Below, one piece after another: positions 15,345 through 22,062 of a stretch of DNA of 27,806 bases (the stretch's first letter is position 1; each line of letters begins with the position of its first letter). The translations under genes and the position numbers were made by a program. Source of the stretch: a virus; the IMG/VR virus record IMGVR_UViG_3300007735_000566, positions 1-27,806 of that record, one strand, 5' to 3'. Under the pieces are notes generated by a model, which had not been told where the DNA came from, made no database searches, and saw nothing but the letters and a program-made list of their open reading frames with translations.

Positions 15345-15361
15345 GTGTGAATCAATCACAC
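15345..15361. other. Short inverted repeat in the gap upstream of the 276-aa gene
   Basis: A perfect 6-bp dyad GTGTGA/TCACAC with a 5-base spacer lies 21 bases upstream of the 276-aa gene start, next to an A/T-rich GATAAATTAA on the coding strand. There is no T-tract, so a terminator is unlikely. It could be an operator or an mRNA hairpin. This is the only sizeable gap in the segment (15325-15390). Confidence 0.35.
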
Positions 15362-15390
15362 TTTAATTTATCTCTGCTGTCCGGCAGTGA

Positions 15391-15531
15391 TTAGTATGCG
15401 CTGGTGGCACCCAATGCACCACGCTGTCTTGAGGTCTGACGAACAGGCTTGGGACGGCGCGGCTTGGCAGCAGCCTGAGGCTTCTTAGGCCTACTGGCTG
15501 CTGTTTTTGCTCGAGGCTTCTGGTGTTTCAC
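15391..15531 (-). CDS. Very basic 46-aa protein with GTGA start-stop overlap
   Basis: A short frame starting at GTG 15531, whose TG overlaps the TGA stop of the preceding gene (GTGA junction). The protein begins MKHQKPRAKTAASRPKKP and has 14 Lys/Arg in 46 residues with many Pro and Ala, then a less charged end, RGALGATSAY. The composition resembles small nucleic-acid-binding or DNA-condensing phage proteins, but no family is recognised. The reading frame fills the interval between two genes almost exactly and shares their tight packing, which is the main evidence that it is real. It has no ribosome-binding site of its own at normal distance, so translation is probably coupled to the upstream gene. 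Confidence 0.6.
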   Translation of the reverse strand: MKHQKPRAKTAASRPKKPQAAAKPRRPKPVRQTSRQRGALGATSAY

Positions 15532-15797
15532 TTGCGTTTGCCAGCGTTGCCCTTGGTAGGACCACGACCAACATTGGTGTTATCGTGCAGGCTTTCAACG
15601 CCAGGAGCACGATGACTGCGGTTGTCAACACCGCGTGTTTCAAGTGCGTCAGTGACCATCTTGGCTAGGTTGGCACGCTCGCTGCTGACACGGCTTTTTT
15701 CAGCCATAAAGTCTTCGCGCTTGCTGCCAAAGCCAGCATTGCCTGTTCTAGGGCCTTGCTTTTGATTGATGCTTTTACCTGTGGATGTTTTTTCCAT
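15528..15797 (-). CDS. Small hydrophilic protein with C-terminal GRGPTKGN motif
   Basis: 89-residue basic, probably disordered protein (MEKTSTGKSINQKQGPRTGN), with a helical middle (SERANLAKMVTDALETRG) and the ending NVGRGPTKGNAGKRK. The GRGPTKGN octapeptide is also present in the next upstream gene, encoded by DNA that matches at 22 of 24 bases. The N-terminal QGPRTGNAGFG is a weaker echo. Start: ATG at 15797 with AGGA upstream. No function is known to me; related Gly/Lys/Pro-rich small proteins are common in uncultured aquatic phages. Neighbours are similarly small and basic, suggesting a set of co-expressed accessory or virion-packaged proteins (inference). Confidence 0.68.
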   Translation of the reverse strand: MEKTSTGKSINQKQGPRTGNAGFGSKREDFMAEKSRVSSERANLAKMVTDALETRGVDNRSHRAPGVESLHDNTNVGRGPTKGNAGKRK

Positions 15798-16139
15798 GAT
15801 CTTTTCCTATTAGTATTGCTTCTTTGGACCGTAGTTCATGCCATCAGGGTCTGTGGGACTCTTTACAGGGCGTGAACCTTTAGACATCTTGCCATCACCC
15901 ATGCTGTAACCACTTACATTGATCTTGTCTGGGTTGCCGCGATAGTTTTCTGTGGCCTTGGGTTCCCAGCTGCGTGTACCACTGGGCTGACGCTCAGGTG
16001 CTGTGTACTTGAACATGTCTCGACCAGGAGTCACTGAAGGAGTGTGGCACTCAGGCACTGGACGATAACCATCCTTGGTCACTGGTTTGCCTACTGGCAT
16101 AGGCTTGTGGTCAGTGTTGCCCTTGGTGGGTCCACGACC
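15546..16139 (-). repeat. Dispersed 24-bp repeat encoding GRGPTKGN in two adjacent genes
   Basis: Positions 15546-15569 and 16116-16139 match at 22 of 24 bases in the same reading phase, and both encode GRGPTKGN. In one protein it is at the C-terminus, in the other at about residue 50. The high DNA identity, including third positions, suggests duplication or recent exchange rather than only protein-level convergence. Confidence 0.7.
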
Positions 16140-16277
16140 TTTGTTGACTAAACGACCATCATTGCTGTGGCCGCTCCACTGATTACCTGCAAAACGATTG
16201 GCACTGCGATTTACGCCATCACCTGCCATACCGTTGAAATCCAGGTTTTTGTCAGCTTGTGTTTTTGCTGGTTTCAT
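15810..16277 (-). CDS. Gly/Pro/Lys-rich protein with internal GRGPTKGN motif, unknown
   Basis: 155-residue polar, low-hydrophobic protein starting MKPAKTQADKNLDFNG. A longer reading with an upstream non-ATG start would overlap the 53-aa gene and is rejected, because ATG 16277 follows that gene's TAA by one base and has AAAAGGA upstream. It contains FAGNQWSGHSNDGRL, GRGPTKGNTDH, KDGYRPVPECHTPS and NPDKINVSGYSMGDG. Composition suggests an extended or disordered protein, perhaps a decoration-like or internal virion component. No family is recognised. It shares a near-identical repeat with the next gene downstream and belongs to the compact run of small genes between the TerS-like gene and terminase. 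Confidence 0.7.
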   Translation of the reverse strand: MKPAKTQADKNLDFNGMAGDGVNRSANRFAGNQWSGHSNDGRLVNKGRGPTKGNTDHKPMPVGKPVTKDGYRPVPECHTPSVTPGRDMFKYTAPERQPSGTRSWEPKATENYRGNPDKINVSGYSMGDGKMSKGSRPVKSPTDPDGMNYGPKKQY

Positions 16278-16278
16278 T

Positions 16279-16440
16279 TTATTTTCCTTTTGCGCGAGTC
16301 TTAGATGCTTTCTTAGCAGCCGCTGCTCGCTTGGTTGCATAGGCAATAGCCACGGCTTGTTTTGCAGGTCGTCCTGCTTTTACTTCTGCTGCAACATTCT
16401 TAGAGAATGCTTTCTTGCTGGTTGATTTGATCAAAGGCAT
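16279..16440 (-). CDS. 53-aa basic protein of the MPLIKS-type phage/bacterial family (DUF6496-like)
   Basis: A short gene starting at ATG 16440: MPLIKSTSKKAFSKNVAAEV, then KAGRPAKQAVAIAYATKRA, ending in a Lys/Ala/Arg tail. The N-terminal pattern P-L-(I/V)-K-S-x-S-K-K-A-x-S-x-N followed by E.(K)AG.P.KQAVAIA is a recognisable small family (DUF6496-like) common in phages and some bacteria; its function is unknown. AAAGGA lies about 12 bases before the start, and the stop TAA is one base before the next ATG. A CTAAATAA element 27 bases upstream overlaps the stop of the TerS-like gene. The complete family pattern in such a short frame makes this a real gene. Confidence 0.82.
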   Translation of the reverse strand: MPLIKSTSKKAFSKNVAAEVKAGRPAKQAVAIAYATKRAAAAKKASKTRAKGK

Positions 16441-16467
16441 GATTATGATAATTCCTTTTTCATGTGA

Positions 16468-16475
16468 TTATTTAG
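16468..16475 (-). promoter_or_regulatory. CTAAATAA late-promoter-like element before the small-gene cluster
   Basis: Exact CTAAATAA on the coding strand in GAGACTAAATAATCAC, 27 bases before the 53-aa gene and overlapping the TAA stop of the TerS-like gene. A ribosome-binding site lies between motif and start, so the geometry suits a promoter for the small-gene cluster. Confidence 0.55.
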
Positions 16476-16836
16476 TCTCAGGCTCAACACCCACCAGTTT
16501 GGCTAGGGCTGCTGCAAATGCAGCTTGTTTGGCTTCAATGGCATCTTTGCTGTCTGTGACTTCAATTTTGGCCAGGCTGCTCATGACCTTGTTTAGGATT
16601 AGGTTGTGATACTTGAGTGTGAGTTGAGTATCATTGTTGTTTCTGGCCTGTATAAAATCTTCTACTAGAATTGCTTCATAATCTCTACCACCAGTTTGAG
16701 TTTCTAAGGCTTCTAATAGTCCTTTGACAGTGACAGCATCACGGCTGTTCTTTGGGCGTCCAGCACCAGGTCTAGCACCACCGCGTGAGGGTGCTTTGTT
16801 TTTGTATCTTGGTGATTTTTTATCTTGGTTGTCCAT
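16468..16836 (-). CDS. Terminase small subunit-like DNA-binding protein
   Basis: 122-residue basic protein. The N-terminus is disordered (MDNQDKKSPRYKNKAPS), followed by the characteristic RGGARPGAGRPKNSRDAVTV stretch found at the start of many phage small-terminase and helix-turn-helix proteins. The rest is helical (VKGLLEALETQTGGRDYEAIL, FIQARNNNDTQLTLKYHNLIL, Ala-rich last helix). The small subunit recognises the packaging site and stimulates TerL. The gene sits about 2.5 kb upstream of terL rather than adjacent, so the role is probable rather than certain. ATG 16836 has no ribosome-binding site and lies five bases after a CTAAATAA element. It is divergent from the plus-strand acetyltransferase-like gene. 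Confidence 0.55.
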   Translation of the reverse strand: MDNQDKKSPRYKNKAPSRGGARPGAGRPKNSRDAVTVKGLLEALETQTGGRDYEAILVEDFIQARNNNDTQLTLKYHNLILNKVMSSLAKIEVTDSKDAIEAKQAAFAAALAKLVGVEPETK

Positions 16837-16841
16837 ATGGT

Positions 16842-16849
16842 TTATTTAG
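16842..16849 (-). promoter_or_regulatory. CTAAATAA late-promoter-like element before the TerS-like gene
   Basis: Exact CTAAATAA on the minus strand, five bases before the TerS-like ATG, in the only divergent intergenic region of the window. As at 6296, the short distance would give a leaderless message if the element is a -10 box. Confidence 0.55.
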
Positions 16850-16868
16850 CAGCCCTGGTTGCGGGGCA

Positions 16869-16876
16869 TTAAATAG
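16869..16876 (+). promoter_or_regulatory. TTAAATAG promoter-like element for the plus-strand gene
   Basis: TTAAATAG on the plus strand, 23 bases before the chosen start of the plus-strand gene; it differs from CTAAATAA at its first and last bases. It faces away from the exact motif at 16842-16849, so the intergenic gap may hold a divergent pair. Weaker match, hence low confidence. Confidence 0.35.
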
Positions 16877-16899
16877 CGCACACAATGAAAGGAACTGCA

Positions 16900-17400
16900 A
16901 TGACAGAATACACATGGAGTTTGGCCAACGGTGATGATGTGGGCGAGATTGTTGCTATGGCGGAGCAGCATTTTCAACAAGAAATTGATCGTATCTTTAC
17001 ACCAGAACCGCCTGTGATGACACGCAATCTTATATTTGCTGTCACAAACCAATTTTTCTTACCTGGCACAGAATTGGTAGCTGTGGCTAGAGCCAATGCA
17101 GATCGACAACTTCTAGCATATACTTGGGCCAAAAGTGGAGACCGTGCTGTGTGGAGTGATGATCCCATGGTCAGTGTGCGTATGGCACATGTGGATCTCA
17201 ATCAAAGCCCAAGACAGCGAGTACGCTTGGTCACAGACATGCTGGATCATTGGGAACGCTTTGCTAGATTCTGCAATCATAGAATCATTTGCAGCACTAC
17301 CATGCGACATGACCAAACAGCATTCTTGCGACTGCATGAACGCCATGGTTACAGTGTGCGTGGATCATATGCCTATAAACTGTTGGATCCTGCGGAGTGA
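16900..17400 (+). CDS. GNAT-like acetyltransferase, the only plus-strand gene
   Basis: 166-residue protein starting MTEYTWSLANGDD. ATG 16900 is preferred over 16885 because AAAGGA lies exactly six bases before it. The end FLRLHERHGYSVRGSYAYKLL matches the last helix-strand unit of GNAT N-acetyltransferases (a..l.er.GF...g). A basic helix SPRQRVRLVTDMLDHWERFA may be the acyl-CoA-binding P-loop region, but the canonical Q/R-x-x-G-x-G/A is not clean, so this is GNAT-like rather than proven. Substrate unknown. It is transcribed against all other genes, divergent from the TerS-like gene and convergent with the Dps gene, which suggests independent acquisition or separate regulation (inference). Confidence 0.5.
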   Translation: MTEYTWSLANGDDVGEIVAMAEQHFQQEIDRIFTPEPPVMTRNLIFAVTNQFFLPGTELVAVARANADRQLLAYTWAKSGDRAVWSDDPMVSVRMAHVDLNQSPRQRVRLVTDMLDHWERFARFCNHRIICSTTMRHDQTAFLRLHERHGYSVRGSYAYKLLDPAE

Positions 17401-17487
17401 ACACGACACAAGCTCGCCTGCCAATTCGTTGATGCCCAGGTTAGAAAACGGCAAAATCTCCTGGTTCTTGATAGTGTTCTGGGCCGT

Positions 17488-17919
17488 TTAACTAAGGGTG
17501 CTTTTGATCATCCAAATTTGTTTTTTCAGTGCAAGGATTTGATCCTGTGCATAGTTGGCAATTTCAGGATAGTCTTCGTCTTCTGCCACACGAATTAGTT
17601 CACGCAGTGTTTCCGTCAAGTGTTCAAGGTCTTGACCAACCATGTCAATCAAGAAATCTGCATCGCCTTCAAGTTTGGTAGCATCAACCTGACTGTTCAG
17701 CAACACTTCGCTAAGATCGCAAGGCATGTATTCATCCATGGTACGCAGAAGTTCGCCAATGGTGTCAATTTGTTCCTGGCGGTCTTCATAGATGCCTTTC
17801 AGCAACTTGTGGTCACTGACAAAGTTTCTGCCTACAATGTTTACATGTGCTTGATGGCTGCGATAGTAAGCAACAAAGTTGTCGTTAAACAGTTGGGTTA
17901 GTTGTTCTTGTGTGGTCAT
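17488..17919 (-). CDS. dps: Dps-like ferritin with intact ferroxidase residues
   Basis: 143-residue member of the Dps/ferritin-like family, which forms 12-subunit shells that oxidise and store iron and protect DNA from peroxide. The first two helices carry the Dps signature F-x-A-Y-Y-x-x-H-x-x-H-x-N-x-x-G-x-N-F. The four bacterial ferroxidase ligands are in exact register: H25, H37 (12 on), D52 (15 on) and E56 (4 on), as for His51/His63/Asp78/Glu82 of E. coli Dps. The usual Trp after the first His is Val here. No long basic DNA-binding N-terminal tail is present. Length is slightly below typical Dps (about 150-170). Start: ATG 17919 behind AAGG, in line with the virion genes, so it is probably expressed late. 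Confidence 0.82.
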   Translation of the reverse strand: MTTQEQLTQLFNDNFVAYYRSHQAHVNIVGRNFVSDHKLLKGIYEDRQEQIDTIGELLRTMDEYMPCDLSEVLLNSQVDATKLEGDADFLIDMVGQDLEHLTETLRELIRVAEDEDYPEIANYAQDQILALKKQIWMIKSTLS

Positions 17920-17927
17920 AGCTATAC

Positions 17928-18803
17928 TTACCTTGCTTGAGCAGCGCCGAGAAGTCTAGCAACCTGTGGATCATTTCTGTAAATGTTGATCAGTCTCTGA
18001 TCGCCACTGGCAATAAGGTTCTGTGCTTCTTGTGCAGTTAATGGTGCAGGTGTAGGTGCATTTAACACTGCTCTTTGTGCTTCACGCATTCTCTGTTGAG
18101 CCTGACCACTGGCTAATTCTTGTCCACCTTGTTGAATATAAGGACTTGCTTCATAGATGCTGTAGGCTAAGCCTGCAGGACCAGCCACTCTTGCTGCTGC
18201 GCCAAGTGCTGGTGCAACCTTTGACAAAGCTAATTGTTTTACAATATCGCTGGCACGGTTGATTACACTGGGCTGTGCTGGTGGTCTAAACATGGGTTCA
18301 CCAGCAGTGAGTGTGGGAGGCAATGGACCAGCTGCTGCGGTAGGTGCTACTGGAGCAACAGGTTGTGGTGCTGGTCTTACCATAGGACGACCTTGTGCAT
18401 CTAAAATAGGACTTGTGGTGGGTGCCACTGGTTGTGGTACAACAGGTGCTGGAGCAGCTACTGGTGCTGCAGGTGTCACTGGTGCCACTGGTTGAGGCAT
18501 ACGAGCAGCTATTCTTTCAGCAGCAGCATCTACCACACGATCTACACCATAACGACCCAATTTATAAGTGCCATAAGCTGCTGCGGCACCACCAGCTGCT
18601 GGAAGACCATATTCTACCAAAGCACCACCAGCAGTGGCCATGTTGCTGGCTGTGCTGCTGACTTCTGGAATTACTGTGCTGGGTGGAGGTGGAGCGTCAC
18701 CTGCATCGGCCGCAGCAGGCGCAGCAGTTTGAGCTCGAAGATAAGCTTCAATTTCTTCTTCACTGTATCCTGCTCGTTTTGCGGCTTCTCTATCAAAACT
18801 CAT
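17928..18803 (-). CDS. Ala/Pro-rich internal virion-like protein
   Basis: 291-residue protein. The N-terminal MSFDREAAKRAGYSEEEIEAYL is a short amphipathic motif often seen at the start of phage internal virion or ejection proteins. A Gly/Ala-rich hydrophobic segment follows (about 57-85, GGALVEYGLPAAGGAAAAYG), then Pro/Ala/Val linkers, a second Gly/Ala-rich semi-hydrophobic stretch (about 195-225) and a helical C-terminus ending NDPQVARLLGAAQAR. This fits membrane-interacting ejection proteins of podoviruses, but family assignment is by character only. It lies directly downstream of the transglycosylase-containing protein (4-base gap, AGGA ribosome-binding site) and upstream of Dps, consistent with one late operon. 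Confidence 0.6.
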   Translation of the reverse strand: MSFDREAAKRAGYSEEEIEAYLRAQTAAPAAADAGDAPPPPSTVIPEVSSTASNMATAGGALVEYGLPAAGGAAAAYGTYKLGRYGVDRVVDAAAERIAARMPQPVAPVTPAAPVAAPAPVVPQPVAPTTSPILDAQGRPMVRPAPQPVAPVAPTAAAGPLPPTLTAGEPMFRPPAQPSVINRASDIVKQLALSKVAPALGAAARVAGPAGLAYSIYEASPYIQQGGQELASGQAQQRMREAQRAVLNAPTPAPLTAQEAQNLIASGDQRLINIYRNDPQVARLLGAAQAR

Positions 18804-18807
18804 AGTG

Positions 18808-21800
18808 TTAATTCCTATTGAAAGTACTTAGTGGAGGGCGATTGGCAGCTCTTTCGCTGTAAGGTGTGCCATATTCCCAAGTTCTGCGTTCGCTGCTCCA
18901 CTGTGGCACTGGATAGTGTCTGTAGGCATCAACCACAGCGCCTGGATTACGACCATCTGGATTGTATCTTGCAATATAAGCGGCTCTTGCGTTGTAGATA
19001 TTGTCATACTGTGTTTGTAGGCGTGCCTTTTCCTGACTCCAAGCTGCGTCAAATGTAGCGCGAGTTGTTAGATCAGGTCTTGCTGCTCTAAATGCACCTC
19101 TAGCTGCATTGAGGTCACCTTCAAACTGGTTGCGTGTCATTAAGGTCAATGCACTGTACAAGGGCTGACGAGTAATGTCCACATTGGCCTGACGGTTGGC
19201 TCTTTGTTCAGCATCACTGACAGCGCCAGCGCCGGCATTCTGTTTCAGAGTCAACGGATCAATTTGTCTAGCAAGAGCAATTTGATAGTTTAGAACATCT
19301 TTCTGACGCTGTGTTAGATCTAGGGCTCTTACTCTAGTGCTGAGATCATCCACACTGGTAAAGTTACCTGCCACTAGGTCACGAATAATGTTGCCAACTT
19401 CTCTGGCTGTGCTGCCCTGACCACTCATTAGGCCAGCAATTTCAGGATTTCTTAGAATACCGTCTGGACCATTGACCTGATCTCTACGGATTCTAGCAAT
19501 GGCTGAACCACTGCTGGCCTGAGGTCCAATGGTTTCACTGTCGTATTTCACAAATTCAGTGGCTTCTGCTCTTTGTGCGGCTGCGCCTGCTTCCAATTGA
19601 GGACCTGTAGGTCTTCTTGCTGGTTGTGCAGCAGGTGCTGCTCCTGGCGCCACTGGCTGTGGTGCAGCGGCTGCGGGCGCTGCTGGTGCTGCTGGTGCTG
19701 GTGCACCAGGTGCTACAGGTGCAGGAGGTTGTGCTGCTGGTGCTACGGCTGCTGGTGCAGCAGGTTGTGCTGCTGGTGCGGCAGGTGCGGCAGGTGCAGC
19801 GGGTTGTGCTGCTGGTGCTGGAGCAGGTGCTTCACCACCAACCTGAGGCACTTGAATGCCAACTTCGCTAGGCTGAATAACAGGCAAGCCATTTGCTGCC
19901 AACTGCTGGTTGTAAGGACGCAGAATCTGCATCTGTTCTTCAACACCTTTGCCTTGCAGTCTAATGTTGAGATCTTGCAGAGCACGAGTTCGCATATCGC
20001 CCAAGGTACCTGTTGAAGCCTGTGGACGAAAACCTGTCATGCCTCTACGGCCTTGATCAGTTTGAATATAGCTTTGACCAGTGCGCTTGTCAGTGACCAC
20101 ACGACCCACTTCACCAGTGCGGTCATTTACATAAGTGCCACCCACAATGTCTAGTTCTCTGCGACCACCACCAAAGCCAACCAATTCAGTTTCGCTCATG
20201 GCAGTGCCATCAGCTTTGATACCACTGATAGGCAAGCCTCTGGCATTGGTTTCTACTAGAACTGGACGGCCTTGTTCATCTTGTGTGCTTTGCCAAGTGT
20301 TGCCATAACCACCCCAACGGTTGATTTCTTCTCGGGCAGCATCACCTAGGCCAAGATACTGTAGAATACCTGCTCTAAATGCGCTGGCTTCTCTGGTGCG
20401 GCCGGGTCTGTTGAGTGCTTCAGTAATGGGTTTGAGATCACCAGTGGCCACAGCGTTTTGGAATCGCAGCTGACCATTGGTAAGTGCCACTTCATTCAGC
20501 ACTTGTTCTCCAGCTCTGCGTCTAATGTCTGGGCTAAAAGCTGGATTGTTGTAAATTTGAAACAGTGCAGTAGGATTGCCCTGTGCTTGTGTAAATGCAT
20601 CAAACTGCTGTGTGCTGGCCATGGTGCCTTCACCAGCAGCAGGAGCAGCAGCAGGAGCAGCAGCAGGAGCAGCAGCAGGAGCAGCAGCAGGAGCAGCAGC
20701 TGGTTGTGCTGGTGGAAGAAATTCTGGACCACCACCCACGGAGGCTACTCGTACACTGGGATATGCAACTGTTTGTGCTTCTTCACCTTGTCCTGGACCA
20801 GTGTACTGACTGGCAGCACTGGCAGCAGTAAAGCCGCGTGTGGTTGGACCACCCAAGCGACCTTCAATGATTTGTCTAGTGCGATCAAAGCCACCATTGG
20901 CTCTAGCAGCAGCAGGGCTGATTGTGCCATCACGAAGATAATCTCTTAGACCTCTAGCACCTAAAAAGTGTGCAGCAGCAAGATTACCAGGTGTGGCTTC
21001 AATACCATATTGGCGTAATGCACGGCTGTTGATTTGTGTTAGAACCTGATTGGCTCTAGTTTGTTCTTCTAATGTTAGACTTTCAATAGGGCGTCCTGCA
21101 AAGCTGGGATCTCTGCGTTGAATTTCTGTGTAGGCAGGTGCAGTGATGCCATAAGCACCATAGGCTGTGCTGGCTCTGCGACCCTGTGCATCAGGTTGAT
21201 AGTGATAACCAATGTTGGGATTTCTACCGCTTTCACCCAAACGCACCTGTGCATCATATTCTGTTTCGCCTGCCAATCTCTGTGCTGGTCTTGCTGCTGG
21301 TCTTGCAGCAGGTGCAACAGGTGCAGCTCCTGGCGCCACTGGTCTTGGTTGTGGTCTTGCACCGCCAGCTTGTGCTACCTGCACTGGGCGACCTTGTTCA
21401 TCTAAGCCCAAGGCAGTGCGTTCACGCTGAACAAAATCAGCTACCATGCTGGGCTGTGCTGGAGCAGGTGCGCCAGCTTGTGCAGCAGCTTGTTCTCTAC
21501 GCAGTCTGTCCAAGGTAGCATCTACTGAGCTCATGTCAGTGGGTGCCACAGGTTGTGGTTGTGCTGCCTGAGGTGGAGTTGTGCGTTCTGTGGTTACTAC
21601 CTGTGTGCCATCAGCACGAGTTTCTACTGTTTCGCTGCTGACAACATCTCTGGGTCTTGGCGGCTTTGGTATTGCATCTAATACGGAACTAGGTAGTCCT
21701 GTTGATACACCTACCTGGCCAGGACCTGATACTGGCTGATACAGTTCACCAGTTTCTGGATTAACAGCCGTTCCAGGCGCTACTGGTCTTGGCGGCAGTG

Positions 21801-22059
21801 GTATTGCATCTAATACAGAACTGGGTAGTCCTGTTGAAACAGGATATGTTATGGCACCGCTGGGCTGCACACCAGCTGGAATGTTGAACATACCAGTGCC
21901 AGCAGCATCAGAAACAGGCAGTTGTGGTTGAACAATGCCTTGTGCTAGAGCAAGAATACGCTCTTGTTCTTCTCTGCGTCTGCGTTCTTCTTCTTCCTGA
22001 CGCAGGCGTTCTTCTTCCATTGGGTCTTGGTATGTGCTACCGTAGGGTGTGAATGCCAT
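18808..22059 (-). CDS. Giant internal virion protein with lytic transglycosylase domain
   Basis: 1083-residue protein. It opens with a charged Glu/Arg coiled-coil (about 14-35), then Pro-rich disordered linkers in which the 14-mer VSTGLPSSVLDAIP occurs twice (74-87, 118-131). A lysozyme/lytic-transglycosylase-like domain lies at about 265-405: candidate catalytic Glu in LGESGRN (E276), the core AYGAYGIT and AAHFLGARG, as in SLT/goose-lysozyme folds. After Ala/Pro tandem linkers come a central domain (about 490-730), another Ala/Pro linker, and a long helical C-terminal domain. Role inferred: like T7 gp16, ejected with DNA and locally cutting peptidoglycan. Start: ATG 22059 with AAGGA. Its linker DNA carries perfect tandem repeats. 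Confidence 0.8.
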   Translation of the reverse strand: MAFTPYGSTYQDPMEEERLRQEEEERRRREEQERILALAQGIVQPQLPVSDAAGTGMFNIPAGVQPSGAITYPVSTGLPSSVLDAIPLPPRPVAPGTAVNPETGELYQPVSGPGQVGVSTGLPSSVLDAIPKPPRPRDVVSSETVETRADGTQVVTTERTTPPQAAQPQPVAPTDMSSVDATLDRLRREQAAAQAGAPAPAQPSMVADFVQRERTALGLDEQGRPVQVAQAGGARPQPRPVAPGAAPVAPAARPAARPAQRLAGETEYDAQVRLGESGRNPNIGYHYQPDAQGRRASTAYGAYGITAPAYTEIQRRDPSFAGRPIESLTLEEQTRANQVLTQINSRALRQYGIEATPGNLAAAHFLGARGLRDYLRDGTISPAAARANGGFDRTRQIIEGRLGGPTTRGFTAASAASQYTGPGQGEEAQTVAYPSVRVASVGGGPEFLPPAQPAAAPAAAPAAAPAAAPAAAPAAGEGTMASTQQFDAFTQAQGNPTALFQIYNNPAFSPDIRRRAGEQVLNEVALTNGQLRFQNAVATGDLKPITEALNRPGRTREASAFRAGILQYLGLGDAAREEINRWGGYGNTWQSTQDEQGRPVLVETNARGLPISGIKADGTAMSETELVGFGGGRRELDIVGGTYVNDRTGEVGRVVTDKRTGQSYIQTDQGRRGMTGFRPQASTGTLGDMRTRALQDLNIRLQGKGVEEQMQILRPYNQQLAANGLPVIQPSEVGIQVPQVGGEAPAPAPAAQPAAPAAPAAPAAQPAAPAAVAPAAQPPAPVAPGAPAPAAPAAPAAAAPQPVAPGAAPAAQPARRPTGPQLEAGAAAQRAEATEFVKYDSETIGPQASSGSAIARIRRDQVNGPDGILRNPEIAGLMSGQGSTAREVGNIIRDLVAGNFTSVDDLSTRVRALDLTQRQKDVLNYQIALARQIDPLTLKQNAGAGAVSDAEQRANRQANVDITRQPLYSALTLMTRNQFEGDLNAARGAFRAARPDLTTRATFDAAWSQEKARLQTQYDNIYNARAAYIARYNPDGRNPGAVVDAYRHYPVPQWSSERRTWEYGTPYSERAANRPPLSTFNRN
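20641..20700 (-). repeat. Five perfect 12-bp tandem repeats in an Ala/Pro linker
   Basis: The 12-base unit aggagcagcagc (plus-strand reading) is repeated five times without any mismatch and extends partially on both sides. It encodes a PAAA-type linker in the giant internal virion protein. Perfect identity, including third positions, means recent slippage expansion; the copy number is likely to vary between close relatives. Confidence 0.9.
21653..21840 (-). repeat. Duplicated 56-bp segment in the giant virion protein gene
   Basis: Positions 21653-21708 and 21785-21840 match at 51 of 56 bases, 132 bases apart, both encoding VSTGLPSSVLDAIP followed by Pro-rich residues. It is an in-frame internal duplication in the disordered N-terminal region of the transglycosylase protein. 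Confidence 0.85.
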
Positions 22060-22062
22060 TGT

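Noticed and set aside
17445-17489. Bidirectional terminator between the convergent acetyltransferase-like and Dps genes (AAACGGC...GCCGTTT)
   Set aside because: The 7-bp stem has a 30-base loop and no T-tract on either strand, which is too weak to call.
19573-20016. Cys/Trp-rich plus-strand frame opposite the Ala/Pro linker region
   Set aside because: It is the mirror of GCN/CCN-rich linker codons of the virion protein on the minus strand, with no domain pattern.
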